Assembly (NCBI RefSeq): GCF_039724765.1
Contig: NZ_CP155729.1
Span: 4,225,501 to 4,289,500, forward strand
Source: Sagittula stellata E-37
GTDB lineage: Bacteria > Pseudomonadota > Alphaproteobacteria > Rhodobacterales > Rhodobacteraceae
Reading direction: 5' to 3'
Length of the DNA: 64,000 nucleotides
The position numbers were made by a program, and so were the translations under genes. Positions 1 to 8,897 of the stretch are shown one piece after another. Positions within the stretch are counted from its first letter, which is position 1. Each line of letters opens with the position of its first letter. The notes under the pieces are model-generated. The model worked only from the letters and a program-made list of their open reading frames with translations, made no database searches and was not told the origin of the DNA.

Positions 1-1
1 G

Positions 2-139
2 AGCATGGCCGCCGACATCGTGTCACGGGAAGACGGTGCCGTCGTTGTGCGCCTGCCCGGGATGGCGGGCCGCCTGGCCGTGGTGGACGCCATGTCGGAA
101 GGTGTTGACGCAATGCTGGACACGTCCGAACCTTCCTGA
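2..139 (+). CDS. C-terminal end of an unidentified protein (cut by window edge)
   Basis: An open frame runs from the first bases to a TGA at 137-139, giving about 45 residues that end in DAMLDTSEPS. The peptide alternates hydrophobic and acidic residues, with two Met-Ser/Met-Leu stretches, and looks like the tail of a soluble protein. No family can be named from so short a piece. The body of the gene lies to the left of the window. Confidence 0.45.
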   Translation, partial: SMAADIVSREDGAVVVRLPGMAGRLAVVDAMSEGVDAMLDTSEPS

Positions 140-1009
140 CCGGAGTGCCAGTCACCCGGCCACGGTCACTTTGCGTGGTCGGGTTGAGACGGCCTCCGGC
201 ACGCGACTGATGCGGCCCCCACCTTACGCGACCAAAAATCGCGTAATGAAACGAATAATGGGCGGCACGGTCTTCCTGCCGTCAAATATCTGGCGCGCCC
301 GTCGCTTGATGGGCCGCAGTCCTCCGGACCCTGTTTCGCCCCGCATCGACATGCACGAGAGATGACGCTCCGGTCGAAAATAGCTCAGCAAGACAAGGAG
401 GCCGTTCTCCGGTTTTGCATGGCGAAGACATCGCCCACAGCACCTGCCGACTTGTATGTGCACCTGCGGTTCAGCCCGCAGCGCAACACCCGAAAGCCTC
501 GCGCCTGAAGAGAAATCATGTGGGCCGTCACATGCAGGGCGGTCGCCTCGGCGGTCAGGCGCGGCGTAGGAACTTCTCTGGCTGACGCGCTTTTTCTAGA
601 TCGCGGGCATCATCGATAGCGCAAATCAGATGTTGTCCAAAGGGAACGGTCACGTCCGACCCGCCGGTGACGCACCAGATTTCCCGGGAAAATACCCCCG
701 CGTCATCCTTGCTCCCTACCCGCATCCCGTATCAGAATGGCAAAAATAACAGGCAAGAATCCGCCAATTTAACCAAACCCGAGTGGACCGGTGCGGTAAA
801 GAAGATAGGTGCCAAACGTTGCCTGACGGACGCGGCCGAATCATGAGGCCGCGTCAGCTGGGGTAACAGGATCGTGATGCGCATCCGCCATGCCAAGTGA
901 ACATGGGCGGCGGCAATGAGCGTGTATGTAATTTTCCGTCGCCATTTGGGGAAGTGGCGATGTCGGTGCTCGAACATAATCGGCAACCGGCAATGAGAAG
1001 GGCGTAAAA
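140..1009. other. 870-base stretch without a convincing gene
   Basis: The short open frames on either strand here have low-complexity Arg/Pro-rich translations typical of shadows in GC-rich DNA. None starts with a good ribosome binding site. I see no tRNA and no clear terminator hairpin. The right end (about 960-1009) must carry the promoter and leader of the zinc-ribbon gene at 1010. Confidence 0.4.
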
Positions 1010-1240
1010 ATGAAACTACCGCGCATGTTCAAATGTCCGCATTGCAACTATGACCTGCGTTTTGGCGCCTCCACCTGCCCTTATTGCTTCCGTCCGACCC
1101 GCTTGCGCAATCGCGCCTGGTTCTGGCTGATCATTGCAGCCGTCGTCGCCTTCTTCGGATATGAGGTGTACGGCGCCGTGACCGGCACCGAACCGCTAGT
1201 CGAGATGGATGAAAAGACTGTCCCATTGTCGGACAGTTGA
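1010..1240 (+). CDS. small zinc-ribbon membrane protein
   Basis: This 76-residue protein begins with a two-knuckle zinc ribbon: CPHC at about residues 9-12 and CPYC at about 23-26. A single hydrophobic segment (about residues 35-52, FWLIIAAVVAFFGYEVY) and a short acidic tail follow. The order predicts a cytoplasmic metal-binding head anchored in the inner membrane by one helix. Such zinc-ribbon/one-TM proteins are common in alphaproteobacteria and have no assigned role. It lies 45 bases upstream of the transglycosylase gene in the same direction and may be co-transcribed with it. The start is set by the ATG directly before the first Cys pair. Confidence 0.7.
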   Translation: MKLPRMFKCPHCNYDLRFGASTCPYCFRPTRLRNRAWFWLIIAAVVAFFGYEVYGAVTGTEPLVEMDEKTVPLSDS

Positions 1241-1285
1241 TCCCCGCGATAGGGTCAACCGGAGCATGTAAGAAGGATCCGGAGA

Positions 1286-2527
1286 ATGACCCTCACGCGG
1301 CGAAAGCTGCTTATGTACGGCGCGGCCCTTGGTTTGGCGGGCTGCAGCACATCGGCACCGATAGGCACCCAACGAGGCACAACGCGCGATCCCTCCCTGC
1401 AACCGCACCCCAATTCGGCCTATGACAATTGGGTTGCGTCCTTCAGGAGCAGGGCACAATCGCGCGGAATTTCCACGACGACGCTGGATGCCGCCTTTCG
1501 CGGTCAGGGGTTCCTGCCCGGCGTCGTGGAGAGGGACCGAAACCAGACGGAATTCAAGCGCAGCCTGGAGGACTACCTCGCCATCGTCGCACCGGAGGAG
1601 AAGGTCACCTTTGGGCGCCGCGCTATATCGGCGCATTCCGCACGGCTGGCGCAGGTCGAAGCCCGTTATGGCGTCGACGCGGACGTGCTGGGCGGCGTCT
1701 GGGGGCTTGAGAGCTACTTCGGCACCCGCCGTGGCGACATCCCGGTGATTTCGTCGACCTCGACCCTCGCGTGGGAGGGACGGCGGGGGGCTTTCTTCGA
1801 ATCCAACCTGATGGACGCATTGCGTATCCTGCAGGCCGGCGACGCAACGCCCGAACAACTTGTAGGGAGTTGGGCCGGAGCGTCGGGCCACACGCAATTG
1901 ATGCCAAACGCCTTCCAGCGCTATGCCGTCGACTTCGACGGCAATGGGCGGCGCGACGTCTGGTCGGACGATCCGACCGACGCCTTCGCGACCACAGCCC
2001 GGTATCTGAGCGAAAACGGCTGGCGCCAAGGGCAACTCTGGGGACTGGAAGTGGTCCTGCCCGAAGGTTTCTCGGCGCGGATCGGGCGCGGGACACGGCG
2101 AAGCGTTTCCGAATGGCAAAGCCTTGGCGTCCGGCCCGCACGCGGCGGCAGCCTGCCCGATTACGGCGCGGCGGCGGTTCTGGCCCCGATGGGCGTGGAC
2201 GCGCCCGCCTTCCTGGTGTTCCGAAATTTCGATGTCATCCTGCGCTACAACCCGTCCGATAACTACGGGCTTGGCGTCGGTTACATGGCCTCGCGCCTCG
2301 CGGGAGGCGGGCCATTGGTGGGCCGCTTCGGGCGCGACCGCTACGGGCTCGACCTGGACGACCGGAAAGCGTTGCAGCGCGGACTGACCCGGGCCGGTTT
2401 TGACGCTGGCACGCCCGACGGTGTGCTGGGCAAGAAGACCGAGGCCGCGATCCGTGCCTACCAGCAATCGCGCGGAATGACCGTCACGGGCAGCCCTTCG
2501 CGCGCTTTGCTGGATGCGGTGGCGTAG
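1286..2527 (+). CDS. lytic murein transglycosylase, MltB-like lipoprotein with peptidoglycan-binding domain
   Basis: The product (413 aa) cleaves the beta-1,4 MurNAc-GlcNAc bond of peptidoglycan, forming 1,6-anhydro ends, and should act in the periplasm. The N-terminus has twin Arg-Lys, a hydrophobic stretch and a lipobox ending in AGC, so it is probably a lipoprotein. The catalytic-domain signature GVWGLESYFG carries the expected catalytic Glu. It is followed by GSWAGASGHTQLMP and FDGNGRRDVW, all typical of MltB/SLT family 3. The last 65 residues (DRKALQRGLTRAGFDAGTPDG...) form a PG_binding_1 domain. Its 3' end is 3 bases from the convergent Hint gene. Confidence 0.9.
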   Translation: MTLTRRKLLMYGAALGLAGCSTSAPIGTQRGTTRDPSLQPHPNSAYDNWVASFRSRAQSRGISTTTLDAAFRGQGFLPGVVERDRNQTEFKRSLEDYLAIVAPEEKVTFGRRAISAHSARLAQVEARYGVDADVLGGVWGLESYFGTRRGDIPVISSTSTLAWEGRRGAFFESNLMDALRILQAGDATPEQLVGSWAGASGHTQLMPNAFQRYAVDFDGNGRRDVWSDDPTDAFATTARYLSENGWRQGQLWGLEVVLPEGFSARIGRGTRRSVSEWQSLGVRPARGGSLPDYGAAAVLAPMGVDAPAFLVFRNFDVILRYNPSDNYGLGVGYMASRLAGGGPLVGRFGRDRYGLDLDDRKALQRGLTRAGFDAGTPDGVLGKKTEAAIRAYQQSRGMTVTGSPSRALLDAVA

Positions 2528-2530
2528 CCG

Positions 2531-5500
2531 TCAGGCGTTGACCAGAAGACGCGCCTGGTAGGCCCTCAGCATCGGGCGGGCGGCAACATAGGCTTCCCGT
2601 CCGTAGTCGCCCATGAGTTCCGGGAAGAGCGAGAACAACTCGTCCCGCTGGGGCGCATCGAGCCCGGCCAGGGACAGGTCGCCCGGCTGGAAACTCTCGG
2701 TCCAAAGACCTTCCGACATGACCAGTTCGTGGCGGTCGAACATGAAGTGAATGTAGCTTGTCCCGCGTCCCGGCAGCACCTGCTCTATGCCCGGCCAGCC
2801 CACGAGGTGAAGCGCGGCGGCAAGAACCTCTTCCTCGCCGAAAAGCAGTTCCACCGGTGCGCCTGTCATCACCACGCGGTGTTGCGGCGACACCATCATG
2901 TCGCGCTCCGGATAGCCGGGGCCGAGCGCGCCTTTGCGAATGAGGATCGGGCAGAACGCCTGCTCCCCCGCCAGTTGCCGTGCTGACAGGGATTTCGCAC
3001 CGCACCAACGCACCGGCTGATAGCCGTTGTCGCGGGTCAGAAGCCGGTCGCCCACTTGTATGTCCTCGACCGGCACCTCGCCCCGCAAGGTCTTCAACCG
3101 CGTGCCGGGGGTGAAACAGGGAACGTAGTTGATGTTCTCGATTTCCGAGAACGTCAGAACCGACCCATCTTTCCAGGTGACCGTGCCTGATTCCGCCCCG
3201 GTCATGCTGATCGTCGCAGATCCGGCAATTTTCAGCGTGTCGCCCGTGGTCTCGCCCGCTTCGCCACCGACGATGGTCAGCGGTGCGCCATTCACGTCCG
3301 AAGCGCTGACGAAGAAGGTGTCGTCGCCGTCGCCTCCTACGGCGGTATCGCCCGACCCGGCATGGATCGTGTCATCGCCAGTACCGCCGTCGATGCTGTC
3401 CGCGCCTTCAAGGCCATAGAGGTCGTCGTAGCCGTCCCCGCCAAGCACGGTGTCATCGCCCTCGCCGGCGTTCACCGTATCGTTGCCAGCCCCGGCGACG
3501 ATGCTGTCGTTGCCGGCACCCGCCTCGATGCTGTCATCGTCAGAGAAGTCCGCCGCATCGCCATCGTCGACGTGATCGCCGTCAGGATCGCCGGTGTAGC
3601 CCGCGTCGATGATGTCGTCGCCCGCTGTGCCCTCCACCACGTAGTCCCCCGCGAAGGCCGGGATGCCCATGGCTTGCAGTGCCTCCGGCGCCGAAACCTG
3701 CGCCGCCGTCAGTCCGGTCAACACAAGCGTATCGCCCGAGGGGAAGTTCAGGATTGCGTCGCCTGTGCCGTCGCCGTTGGTGTCGCTGACCACAACGTCC
3801 TCGACCGAGACCGGCAGGCCCCAGTCGTCCGTCAGCCCCGAGACGTCCAGCTGATCCTGTCCGGTGTATGTGCCGTCGCCGTTGTCGATAGGCCCATCGA
3901 ACCCGGAGATCACGTCGGCGCCGGAGCCGTCCGCCAGCTTCAGCGTGTTCGCGCCGGACCCAAGTACAATGGTCTCGACCTCGTCGAACACCAGCGTGGA
4001 GGTGCCGTCGGTCACCGCTCCCATTTCGGGATGCAGATTCGACAGGTCGATTGTCAGATCGTCGGTAACGGCGGACAGGTCGAGAACGTCGCCGTTGGTT
4101 TCGGCCACGCCCTCGGCGTCGACGGTGTCGTTGCCAAAGCCGTTCTCGATGATGAAGGTGTCGTCGCCCCATCCGCCCCACAGATAGTCGTCGCCCGCAC
4201 CACCATAGAGGATGTCGTTTTCATAAGACCCACGCATCCAGTCGTTGCCGGCACCGCCATAAAGGGTGTCGTTGCCTTCGTTGCCTTCGACCGTATCGTC
4301 ACCGTCGCCACCGCTGACAAAGTCGGCGCCCTCTTCGCCATAAAGCGAGTCCGACCCGTCCCCGCCGATCAGACTGTCGTCGCCGCTGTTGCCGGCAATC
4401 AGGTCGTCACCGGCCCCGCCTTCGATGGTATCGTTGCCCGCGGCACCGCGCAGCGTGTCATTGCCCGTCCCGCCGACGACGCTGTCGTCGCCGGTGCCGG
4501 CGACGATGCTGTCGTTGCCGTCCAGCGCATCGAAGGTCAGATCGACGGAGGACACGGAGGCATCGACCGTATCGTCCTGGTCGGTCAGAACGAAGTGCTC
4601 GATCCCGGAAAACGTGCCGTTGTTGGTGCCATCCCCGAGATATCCACCTTCGTCGGCGTTGAACGTGAACTCGATCCCCGTGGCCGTGAAGCCGGAGGCG
4701 TCGAGCGTGTCGTTGTCGGAGCCGGTGGTGACGGTCTCGCCACCCTTCAGCATCTCCCCGGTCGCAATGTCGGAGATCAGCAGCAGGTCGGCATCGGCAC
4801 CGCCATCAAGAATGTCTGCAGTCGCGCCGGTAGAAGCGACAAGCGTGTCGTCGCCTTCGCCGCCGGATATCTCGTCGGCCCCTGTCCCCGCACTGCCGCC
4901 AATGAGGCTGTCGTTGCCCGCCCCTCCCACGATGGTATCGGCCCCCGCGCCACCGTCGATGACGTCGCCACCATCGCCACCGCGGATCGAATCGTTGCCC
5001 GCCCCGGCAAGGAAGGTCAGCGCAGCCCCTGACAGGCTGCCGTCCAGTGTGTCGTCGTAGCCGGTGGCCCGGACTGCCTCGATCTCAGAAAAGGAGAGCG
5101 TGTCGGTGCCGTCGCTGGCGCTGCCCGCCTCGGAGCCGGAAAACGTCACAGTGACGCCACTGGTGAGCGCCGACAGGTCGAGCGTGTCGAAGTCGGTTCC
5201 GGCAGAGACACCCTCCCCCCCGACGACGGTATCTGCGCCGAACCCATCCTCGACCCGGAAGAAATCCCCGTCATCCTGCCCGAAGAGCTGGTCGTCCCCT
5301 GCACCGCCGATCAGCGTGTCGTCACCGGTTCCGCCTGTGATGCTGTCGTCGCCCGCCTGGCCATTGAGGCTGTCGTTTCCCGCACCGCCATCGAGAGTGT
5401 CGTCGCCGGCGGTGCCGAACTGTCCGTCGAAGAAATCCACGCTGCCGCTGCCCAACTGGGCATCGGTGCCGGTGGACCCGGCGTCGCCGATGGAGAATGT

Positions 5501-5665
5501 CGTCACACCGTCGGAGATCGTGACCATGTTGGTCGCCAGATCGACGTCGACGGAATACGCGGCCCCAAGCGCCGACAGATCAAGGGTATCGCCGCTCGCG
5601 GCACTGATCCCGGACCAAAAACTTGGCTGGTTCCAGTTCGAGGTTGTTACAACGTACGTCGCCAT
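2531..5665 (-). CDS. RTX-type calcium-binding repeat protein with C-terminal Hint domain
   Basis: This 1044-residue protein is built from many GGxGxDxL-type nonapeptide repeats, for example GGAGNDSLNGQAGDDS, in several blocks between about residues 85 and 800. These fold into calcium-binding parallel beta rolls. A Hint (hedgehog/intein) domain follows, starting near CFTPGTRLKTLRGEVPVEDI, with downstream SPQHRVV. There is no Sec signal; RTX proteins usually leave by type I secretion with a C-terminal signal, and proteins of this RTX-Hint architecture are frequent in roseobacters. No ABC exporter gene lies in the window. The start chosen is the Met followed by ATYVVTTSNW, which has an AGGGAAG ribosome site about 10 bases upstream; a Met 8 codons earlier lacks one. 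The Hint Cys could allow self-cleavage, but this is untested. Confidence 0.88.
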   Translation of the reverse strand: MATYVVTTSNWNQPSFWSGISAASGDTLDLSALGAAYSVDVDLATNMVTISDGVTTFSIGDAGSTGTDAQLGSGSVDFFDGQFGTAGDDTLDGGAGNDSLNGQAGDDSITGGTGDDTLIGGAGDDQLFGQDDGDFFRVEDGFGADTVVGGEGVSAGTDFDTLDLSALTSGVTVTFSGSEAGSASDGTDTLSFSEIEAVRATGYDDTLDGSLSGAALTFLAGAGNDSIRGGDGGDVIDGGAGADTIVGGAGNDSLIGGSAGTGADEISGGEGDDTLVASTGATADILDGGADADLLLISDIATGEMLKGGETVTTGSDNDTLDASGFTATGIEFTFNADEGGYLGDGTNNGTFSGIEHFVLTDQDDTVDASVSSVDLTFDALDGNDSIVAGTGDDSVVGGTGNDTLRGAAGNDTIEGGAGDDLIAGNSGDDSLIGGDGSDSLYGEEGADFVSGGDGDDTVEGNEGNDTLYGGAGNDWMRGSYENDILYGGAGDDYLWGGWGDDTFIIENGFGNDTVDAEGVAETNGDVLDLSAVTDDLTIDLSNLHPEMGAVTDGTSTLVFDEVETIVLGSGANTLKLADGSGADVISGFDGPIDNGDGTYTGQDQLDVSGLTDDWGLPVSVEDVVVSDTNGDGTGDAILNFPSGDTLVLTGLTAAQVSAPEALQAMGIPAFAGDYVVEGTAGDDIIDAGYTGDPDGDHVDDGDAADFSDDDSIEAGAGNDSIVAGAGNDTVNAGEGDDTVLGGDGYDDLYGLEGADSIDGGTGDDTIHAGSGDTAVGGDGDDTFFVSASDVNGAPLTIVGGEAGETTGDTLKIAGSATISMTGAESGTVTWKDGSVLTFSEIENINYVPCFTPGTRLKTLRGEVPVEDIQVGDRLLTRDNGYQPVRWCGAKSLSARQLAGEQAFCPILIRKGALGPGYPERDMMVSPQHRVVMTGAPVELLFGEEEVLAAALHLVGWPGIEQVLPGRGTSYIHFMFDRHELVMSEGLWTESFQPGDLSLAGLDAPQRDELFSLFPELMGDYGREAYVAARPMLRAYQARLLVNA

Positions 5666-5919
5666 GTTCAGCGCTTCCCTAGACCGCACAACGCAGCATG
5701 TCCGGCCTTGGGCCGGCTCGGGTCACCGGCACACTCCGGTCCGATCGACATGTTCTGCCCTTGCGCTACTATCCTGCCTTCAGAGCTTTTGCTCTTTGTC
5801 CAGAAACGCCAGGAATGTGTCCCAAATAGGCAGATTTGGCGGTATCTTGACGATTTAGGGAACCAAGCACCGCCGCCGCGGCCCACTGTTTCCGCGTTGA
5901 AAAGGGCCGCCGTGCAAGG

Positions 5920-7527
5920 TCAGAGCAAGGCGCGGATCGGGTCGAGAAGCCCCTTGTTGCGAAGGGTGCGCACCGGGTAGGTGTCGTCGTTGATCAGCTT
6001 GTCGATACTGAATCCGGGTTCGATCTTGGCCATCTTCTTTGCCACCGCTTCCGCCTTGTCCAGATCGCCCTGCAGCGCGTAGAGCGCCAGCAGGTGCCGG
6101 TGTGCCGGGCGCGACAGGGGCGCGGCCCGGGCGGCTGCCTCTCCGGCCTCGATCGCGTCCTGCGGGCGGTTGCAGGCAATCGCAATCACGCAATGCCCGG
6201 TGTCCCAGTAGTGGCGGAACGGAGAGGTGCGCGCGATGGCGCAGGCGCGCGCCGACGTCTGATAGGCGCGTTCCAGGTCCCCGGCCAGCATATAGCCTTC
6301 GGACAGCGATTTCAGCGCGTAGGCAGAGGCCGGGTTTCGCTCTACCGCGTTGCGCGCCATGTCGATCACACCCGCGGTATCGCCCACGGTCGTGGCGCGG
6401 ACCTTGGCGACGATGGACTGCACCAGCGCATTGTCGGCATCCAGTTCGATGGCGCGGTAGTACAGCTCCATCGTTTCGTCCATCAGTTCGGCCTGATCCG
6501 CCTCCGACAGTTCCATCATCTGGGTCGTACGGATCAGGCTGCACCAGGCGAGATATATGCCCGACGGATCGTTGCGGAAGGCCTGGTCCATCAGCCCGTA
6601 GGCTTCGCGCAGGGCGTCCTGATCGAAGCTGAACATGCGGTAGAGGCCAAGCCGCGACAGCGCGGTCGAGCGGGACTCGGGGCGGTCTTTCTGCAAGACG
6701 TGCGGCAGCTTTCCAAGGATCTGGTCCGCCGCCTCGAACACCGTGCGGGCAACCGCCTCCTCGCTGTTCATCACGTCCTCAAGACGTTCGATACGCTGCA
6801 GCTTGGAATAGAGGATGCGCGCACTGGGCTGGTGGACGGCCTTCAGGAAAAGCGTGTGGCCCTCGTTGTCCTGGACGATCTGACTTTGGATCACGACATC
6901 GCTGTCCGGCGCCTCTACAGCGGCCGAGATATCCGGATCGGCCTGACGCCAGGCGCGGACCTGCTCGCCGATGTTCTCGCCGATCTGGTTGGACAGGACC
7001 TCGCTCATGATCTGGCTGTGCAACCCGCCCGACACGTCGCTGCGGCAACTGATGAGAACGCCCTTGCTGTCCGACGGCGTCGCCCGCGAGATCATCGTCT
7101 GAAGCTGGGCGCGCTCCTGCCGGAGCCAGTCCTCGAACTCCGGATCGCGGACGTCCATGCCTTCAAGCAACTCGGTGCGCTCGTCGCCGGGAACGACTTC
7201 TTCCAGCAGGTCGACACGAACACCTGCCGCCTCTAGCCAGACTGCGCTGCGGTCCGATCCGAGACGTACCGCCTCGTCACCGAGTGCGCTGCGCAGCTTG
7301 GACAGGGCCTGCCTGAGGTTCGCGCTCGCCTGCTCCGGTCCGAAGGTCGACCAGAGCTTGTCCTCCAGCCAGCGACGGGTGCGGTTCATGCCGGGACTGA
7401 GCGCCAGCATTGCGATCAGGGCTTGGTTCTTGGCGCCTTTCGGGGTCAGGTCCACGCCATCGGAACCGACCACCTTGAAGGGGCCGAGCACCTCGATCCT
7501 CAGAAGACTGTCCTGCGATACGGACAT
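5920..7527 (-). CDS. SARP-type transcriptional regulator with C-terminal TPR region
   Basis: The first about 110 residues form an OmpR/SARP-like winged helix, seen in KNQALIAMLALSPGMNRTRR and ANLRQALSKLRSALGD. The middle region contains a degenerate adenylate-cyclase-like/TolB-like segment. Residues about 300-500 show TPR-like helical pairs, for example NPASAYALKSLSEGYMLAGD. At 535 aa it matches the SARP-TPR regulators common in Rhodobacteraceae, which lack receiver or ATPase domains. It is divergent from the PAP2-fold gene at 7690 (162 bases apart) and reads toward the RTX-Hint gene 254 bases downstream, so it is a plausible local regulator of either. The DNA target is unknown. Confidence 0.72.
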   Translation of the reverse strand: MSVSQDSLLRIEVLGPFKVVGSDGVDLTPKGAKNQALIAMLALSPGMNRTRRWLEDKLWSTFGPEQASANLRQALSKLRSALGDEAVRLGSDRSAVWLEAAGVRVDLLEEVVPGDERTELLEGMDVRDPEFEDWLRQERAQLQTMISRATPSDSKGVLISCRSDVSGGLHSQIMSEVLSNQIGENIGEQVRAWRQADPDISAAVEAPDSDVVIQSQIVQDNEGHTLFLKAVHQPSARILYSKLQRIERLEDVMNSEEAVARTVFEAADQILGKLPHVLQKDRPESRSTALSRLGLYRMFSFDQDALREAYGLMDQAFRNDPSGIYLAWCSLIRTTQMMELSEADQAELMDETMELYYRAIELDADNALVQSIVAKVRATTVGDTAGVIDMARNAVERNPASAYALKSLSEGYMLAGDLERAYQTSARACAIARTSPFRHYWDTGHCVIAIACNRPQDAIEAGEAAARAAPLSRPAHRHLLALYALQGDLDKAEAVAKKMAKIEPGFSIDKLINDDTYPVRTLRNKGLLDPIRALL

Positions 7528-7689
7528 GGATTACCCCTTACGTCACGCGACGTTAACACCGGTCCGCGAGTGCGGCAACACTCGTGAAATTTCCGTAAAA
7601 CACTTGCTGCAATTCGTTTACCGATTTGACGCCACGGCAAGCATCGGGTCTGAATTGGGCTAACGCGGGGGCGTGGGAGAAAAGACGGT

Positions 7690-8802
7690 ATGCCTGTTTT
7701 CGGGATCGATAATCACCAGAACCATCAGAACCACCAAAATCATCAAAACCACCAGAACCACCAAAATCATCAGAACCATCAAAACCACCAGAACCATCAG
7801 GCGACGGAAAACCACCAGTCTGGTCCGGACAGCGGGTTCAGCGGTGCAGCGCTCGGCATGGCGCGGGATGGCACCGTGGGATTCTGGGACGGCAAGGCCG
7901 ACCGCACGCCGCACCAAAACGGCCGTCAAAGCTGGGCGGCGCTGAAGGCGATGTCGAACGGCCCGCGCCGCGCGGTCCTCGACCAGGCACTGTTGGGCAT
8001 GTGCGCGGTTTCCCTCGACACATCCACCGACGCCAACGACGAAGGTCGCGTGACCCTCGACGGCGAGACCATCGTGACGCTGAAGAAACCCACGAACGCC
8101 TTCCTTGCCGACAAGCAATTGCGCTTCCTGCGAACCTATGCCGACCTGCGGGGCGACCGGCTTTCGGAAATCGTCATGCAGACTGGCGACATCCAGAGCT
8201 TTTTTGCCCTTGTCGGTTACATGGCCCCGGACGCAACCAAGTGGACGCTGGCGCTGAACCAGGCGATCTACCGGCTGTGCACGATGATCGAACAGCCGCT
8301 GAAGCATGCCTTCGACGTGGCCCGCCCGATTGCCATGACGGCCAAGGTGCAACCGATCATCCAGACCCCGGGGCACGGCTCCTGGCCATCGGGTCATGCG
8401 ACCGAAAGCTTCGCCTCGGCGACGCTCCTGACGCGTCTGTTCTACAACCGCGGGTTCGACCCGGTGCAGGAGATCGCAAACGGCAACGAGCTTTATCGCC
8501 ACGCCGAGCGTATCGCGATGAACCGCACCGTCGCGGGCGTGCACTTTCCCACCGACAGCATGGCTGGCGCCGTTCTTGGCGTCACGCTGGCCGAAGCGCT
8601 CGTGCGCCTTCTGGACGGAGAGACCGAGGTCAAGGCACGCACATTCAACGGCGACACCTACGAAGGCGACTTTACCCTCAAGGCGCTGACCGACGCTCTG
8701 GACGGCAACACGGTCGTTCAGACAACGTCCGTCACCTTTTCCCAAGACATCGTTCCGGCATGGCTGCGCCGCTTGTGGGATGACGCCAAAGAAGAATGGT
8801 GA
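7690..8802 (+). CDS. PAP2/vanadium-haloperoxidase-fold protein with N-terminal (Asn-His-Gln)10 tract
   Basis: The 370-residue product has the three PAP2/VHPO phosphate- or vanadate-binding motifs. The first is a Lys/Arg element, KHAFDVARP, near residue 205. PSGHATE follows near residue 236, and RTVAGVHFPTD near residue 280. Residues 8-37 are ten perfect tandem Asn-His-Gln triplets, with one more NHQ three residues later. There is no signal peptide or membrane segment, so it is a soluble PAP2 protein. It could be an acid phosphatase or a haloperoxidase; the motifs do not decide. A GGGAGA ribosome site precedes the ATG. A strong hairpin follows the stop codon. The neighbours are a SARP regulator (divergent) and a subtilase (convergent). 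Confidence 0.82.
   Translation: MPVFGIDNHQNHQNHQNHQNHQNHQNHQNHQNHQNHQATENHQSGPDSGFSGAALGMARDGTVGFWDGKADRTPHQNGRQSWAALKAMSNGPRRAVLDQALLGMCAVSLDTSTDANDEGRVTLDGETIVTLKKPTNAFLADKQLRFLRTYADLRGDRLSEIVMQTGDIQSFFALVGYMAPDATKWTLALNQAIYRLCTMIEQPLKHAFDVARPIAMTAKVQPIIQTPGHGSWPSGHATESFASATLLTRLFYNRGFDPVQEIANGNELYRHAERIAMNRTVAGVHFPTDSMAGAVLGVTLAEALVRLLDGETEVKARTFNGDTYEGDFTLKALTDALDGNTVVQTTSVTFSQDIVPAWLRRLWDDAKEEW
7711..7800 (+). repeat. ten tandem 9-bp units encoding Asn-His-Gln
   Basis: Ten contiguous 9-base units (AAY CAY CAR) lie at the 5' end of the PAP2-fold gene. The units differ only at synonymous third positions (AAC/AAT, CAC/CAT, CAG/CAA). That pattern shows the peptide repeat is kept while the DNA has drifted. 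The tract is AT-richer than its surroundings. Confidence 0.95.
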
Positions 8803-8844
8803 GAGTTTGAGCAGTACCGGCAGCAGCCGGAAGCTATGGGTAGA

Positions 8845-8868
8845 CCGGGGTGCTGCAAGGCACCCCGG
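8845..8868. terminator. hairpin between convergent genes
   Basis: A perfect 9-bp stem (CCGGGGTGC/GCACCCCGG) with a 6-base loop lies between the ends of the PAP2-fold gene and the convergent subtilase gene. A short T-containing tract follows on the + side. It probably terminates transcription in one or both directions. Confidence 0.6.
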
Positions 8869-8897
8869 CGTCGTTTCGTGAGGCAGTCCTCTGTTTG

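Noticed and set aside
3362..5032. Long open frame (556 codons) on the plus strand across the RTX gene
   Set aside because: It is the antisense of the RTX repeats; the Gly-Asp codons read backward leave a frame rich in Val, Ile, Ala and Arg. No ribosome site and the RTX frame is clearly the coding one.
7711..7800. Tandem 9-bp units considered as a CRISPR array or phase-variable repeat
   Set aside because: Units are contiguous without spacers, so not CRISPR; unit length is a multiple of three and the variation is silent, so length changes would not switch the frame.
7660..8745. Minus-strand frame ending in a long Val/Leu/Met-rich segment that looks like a membrane helix
   Set aside because: That segment is the reverse complement of the Asn-His-Gln tract; the plus strand has the PAP2 motifs and the ribosome site.
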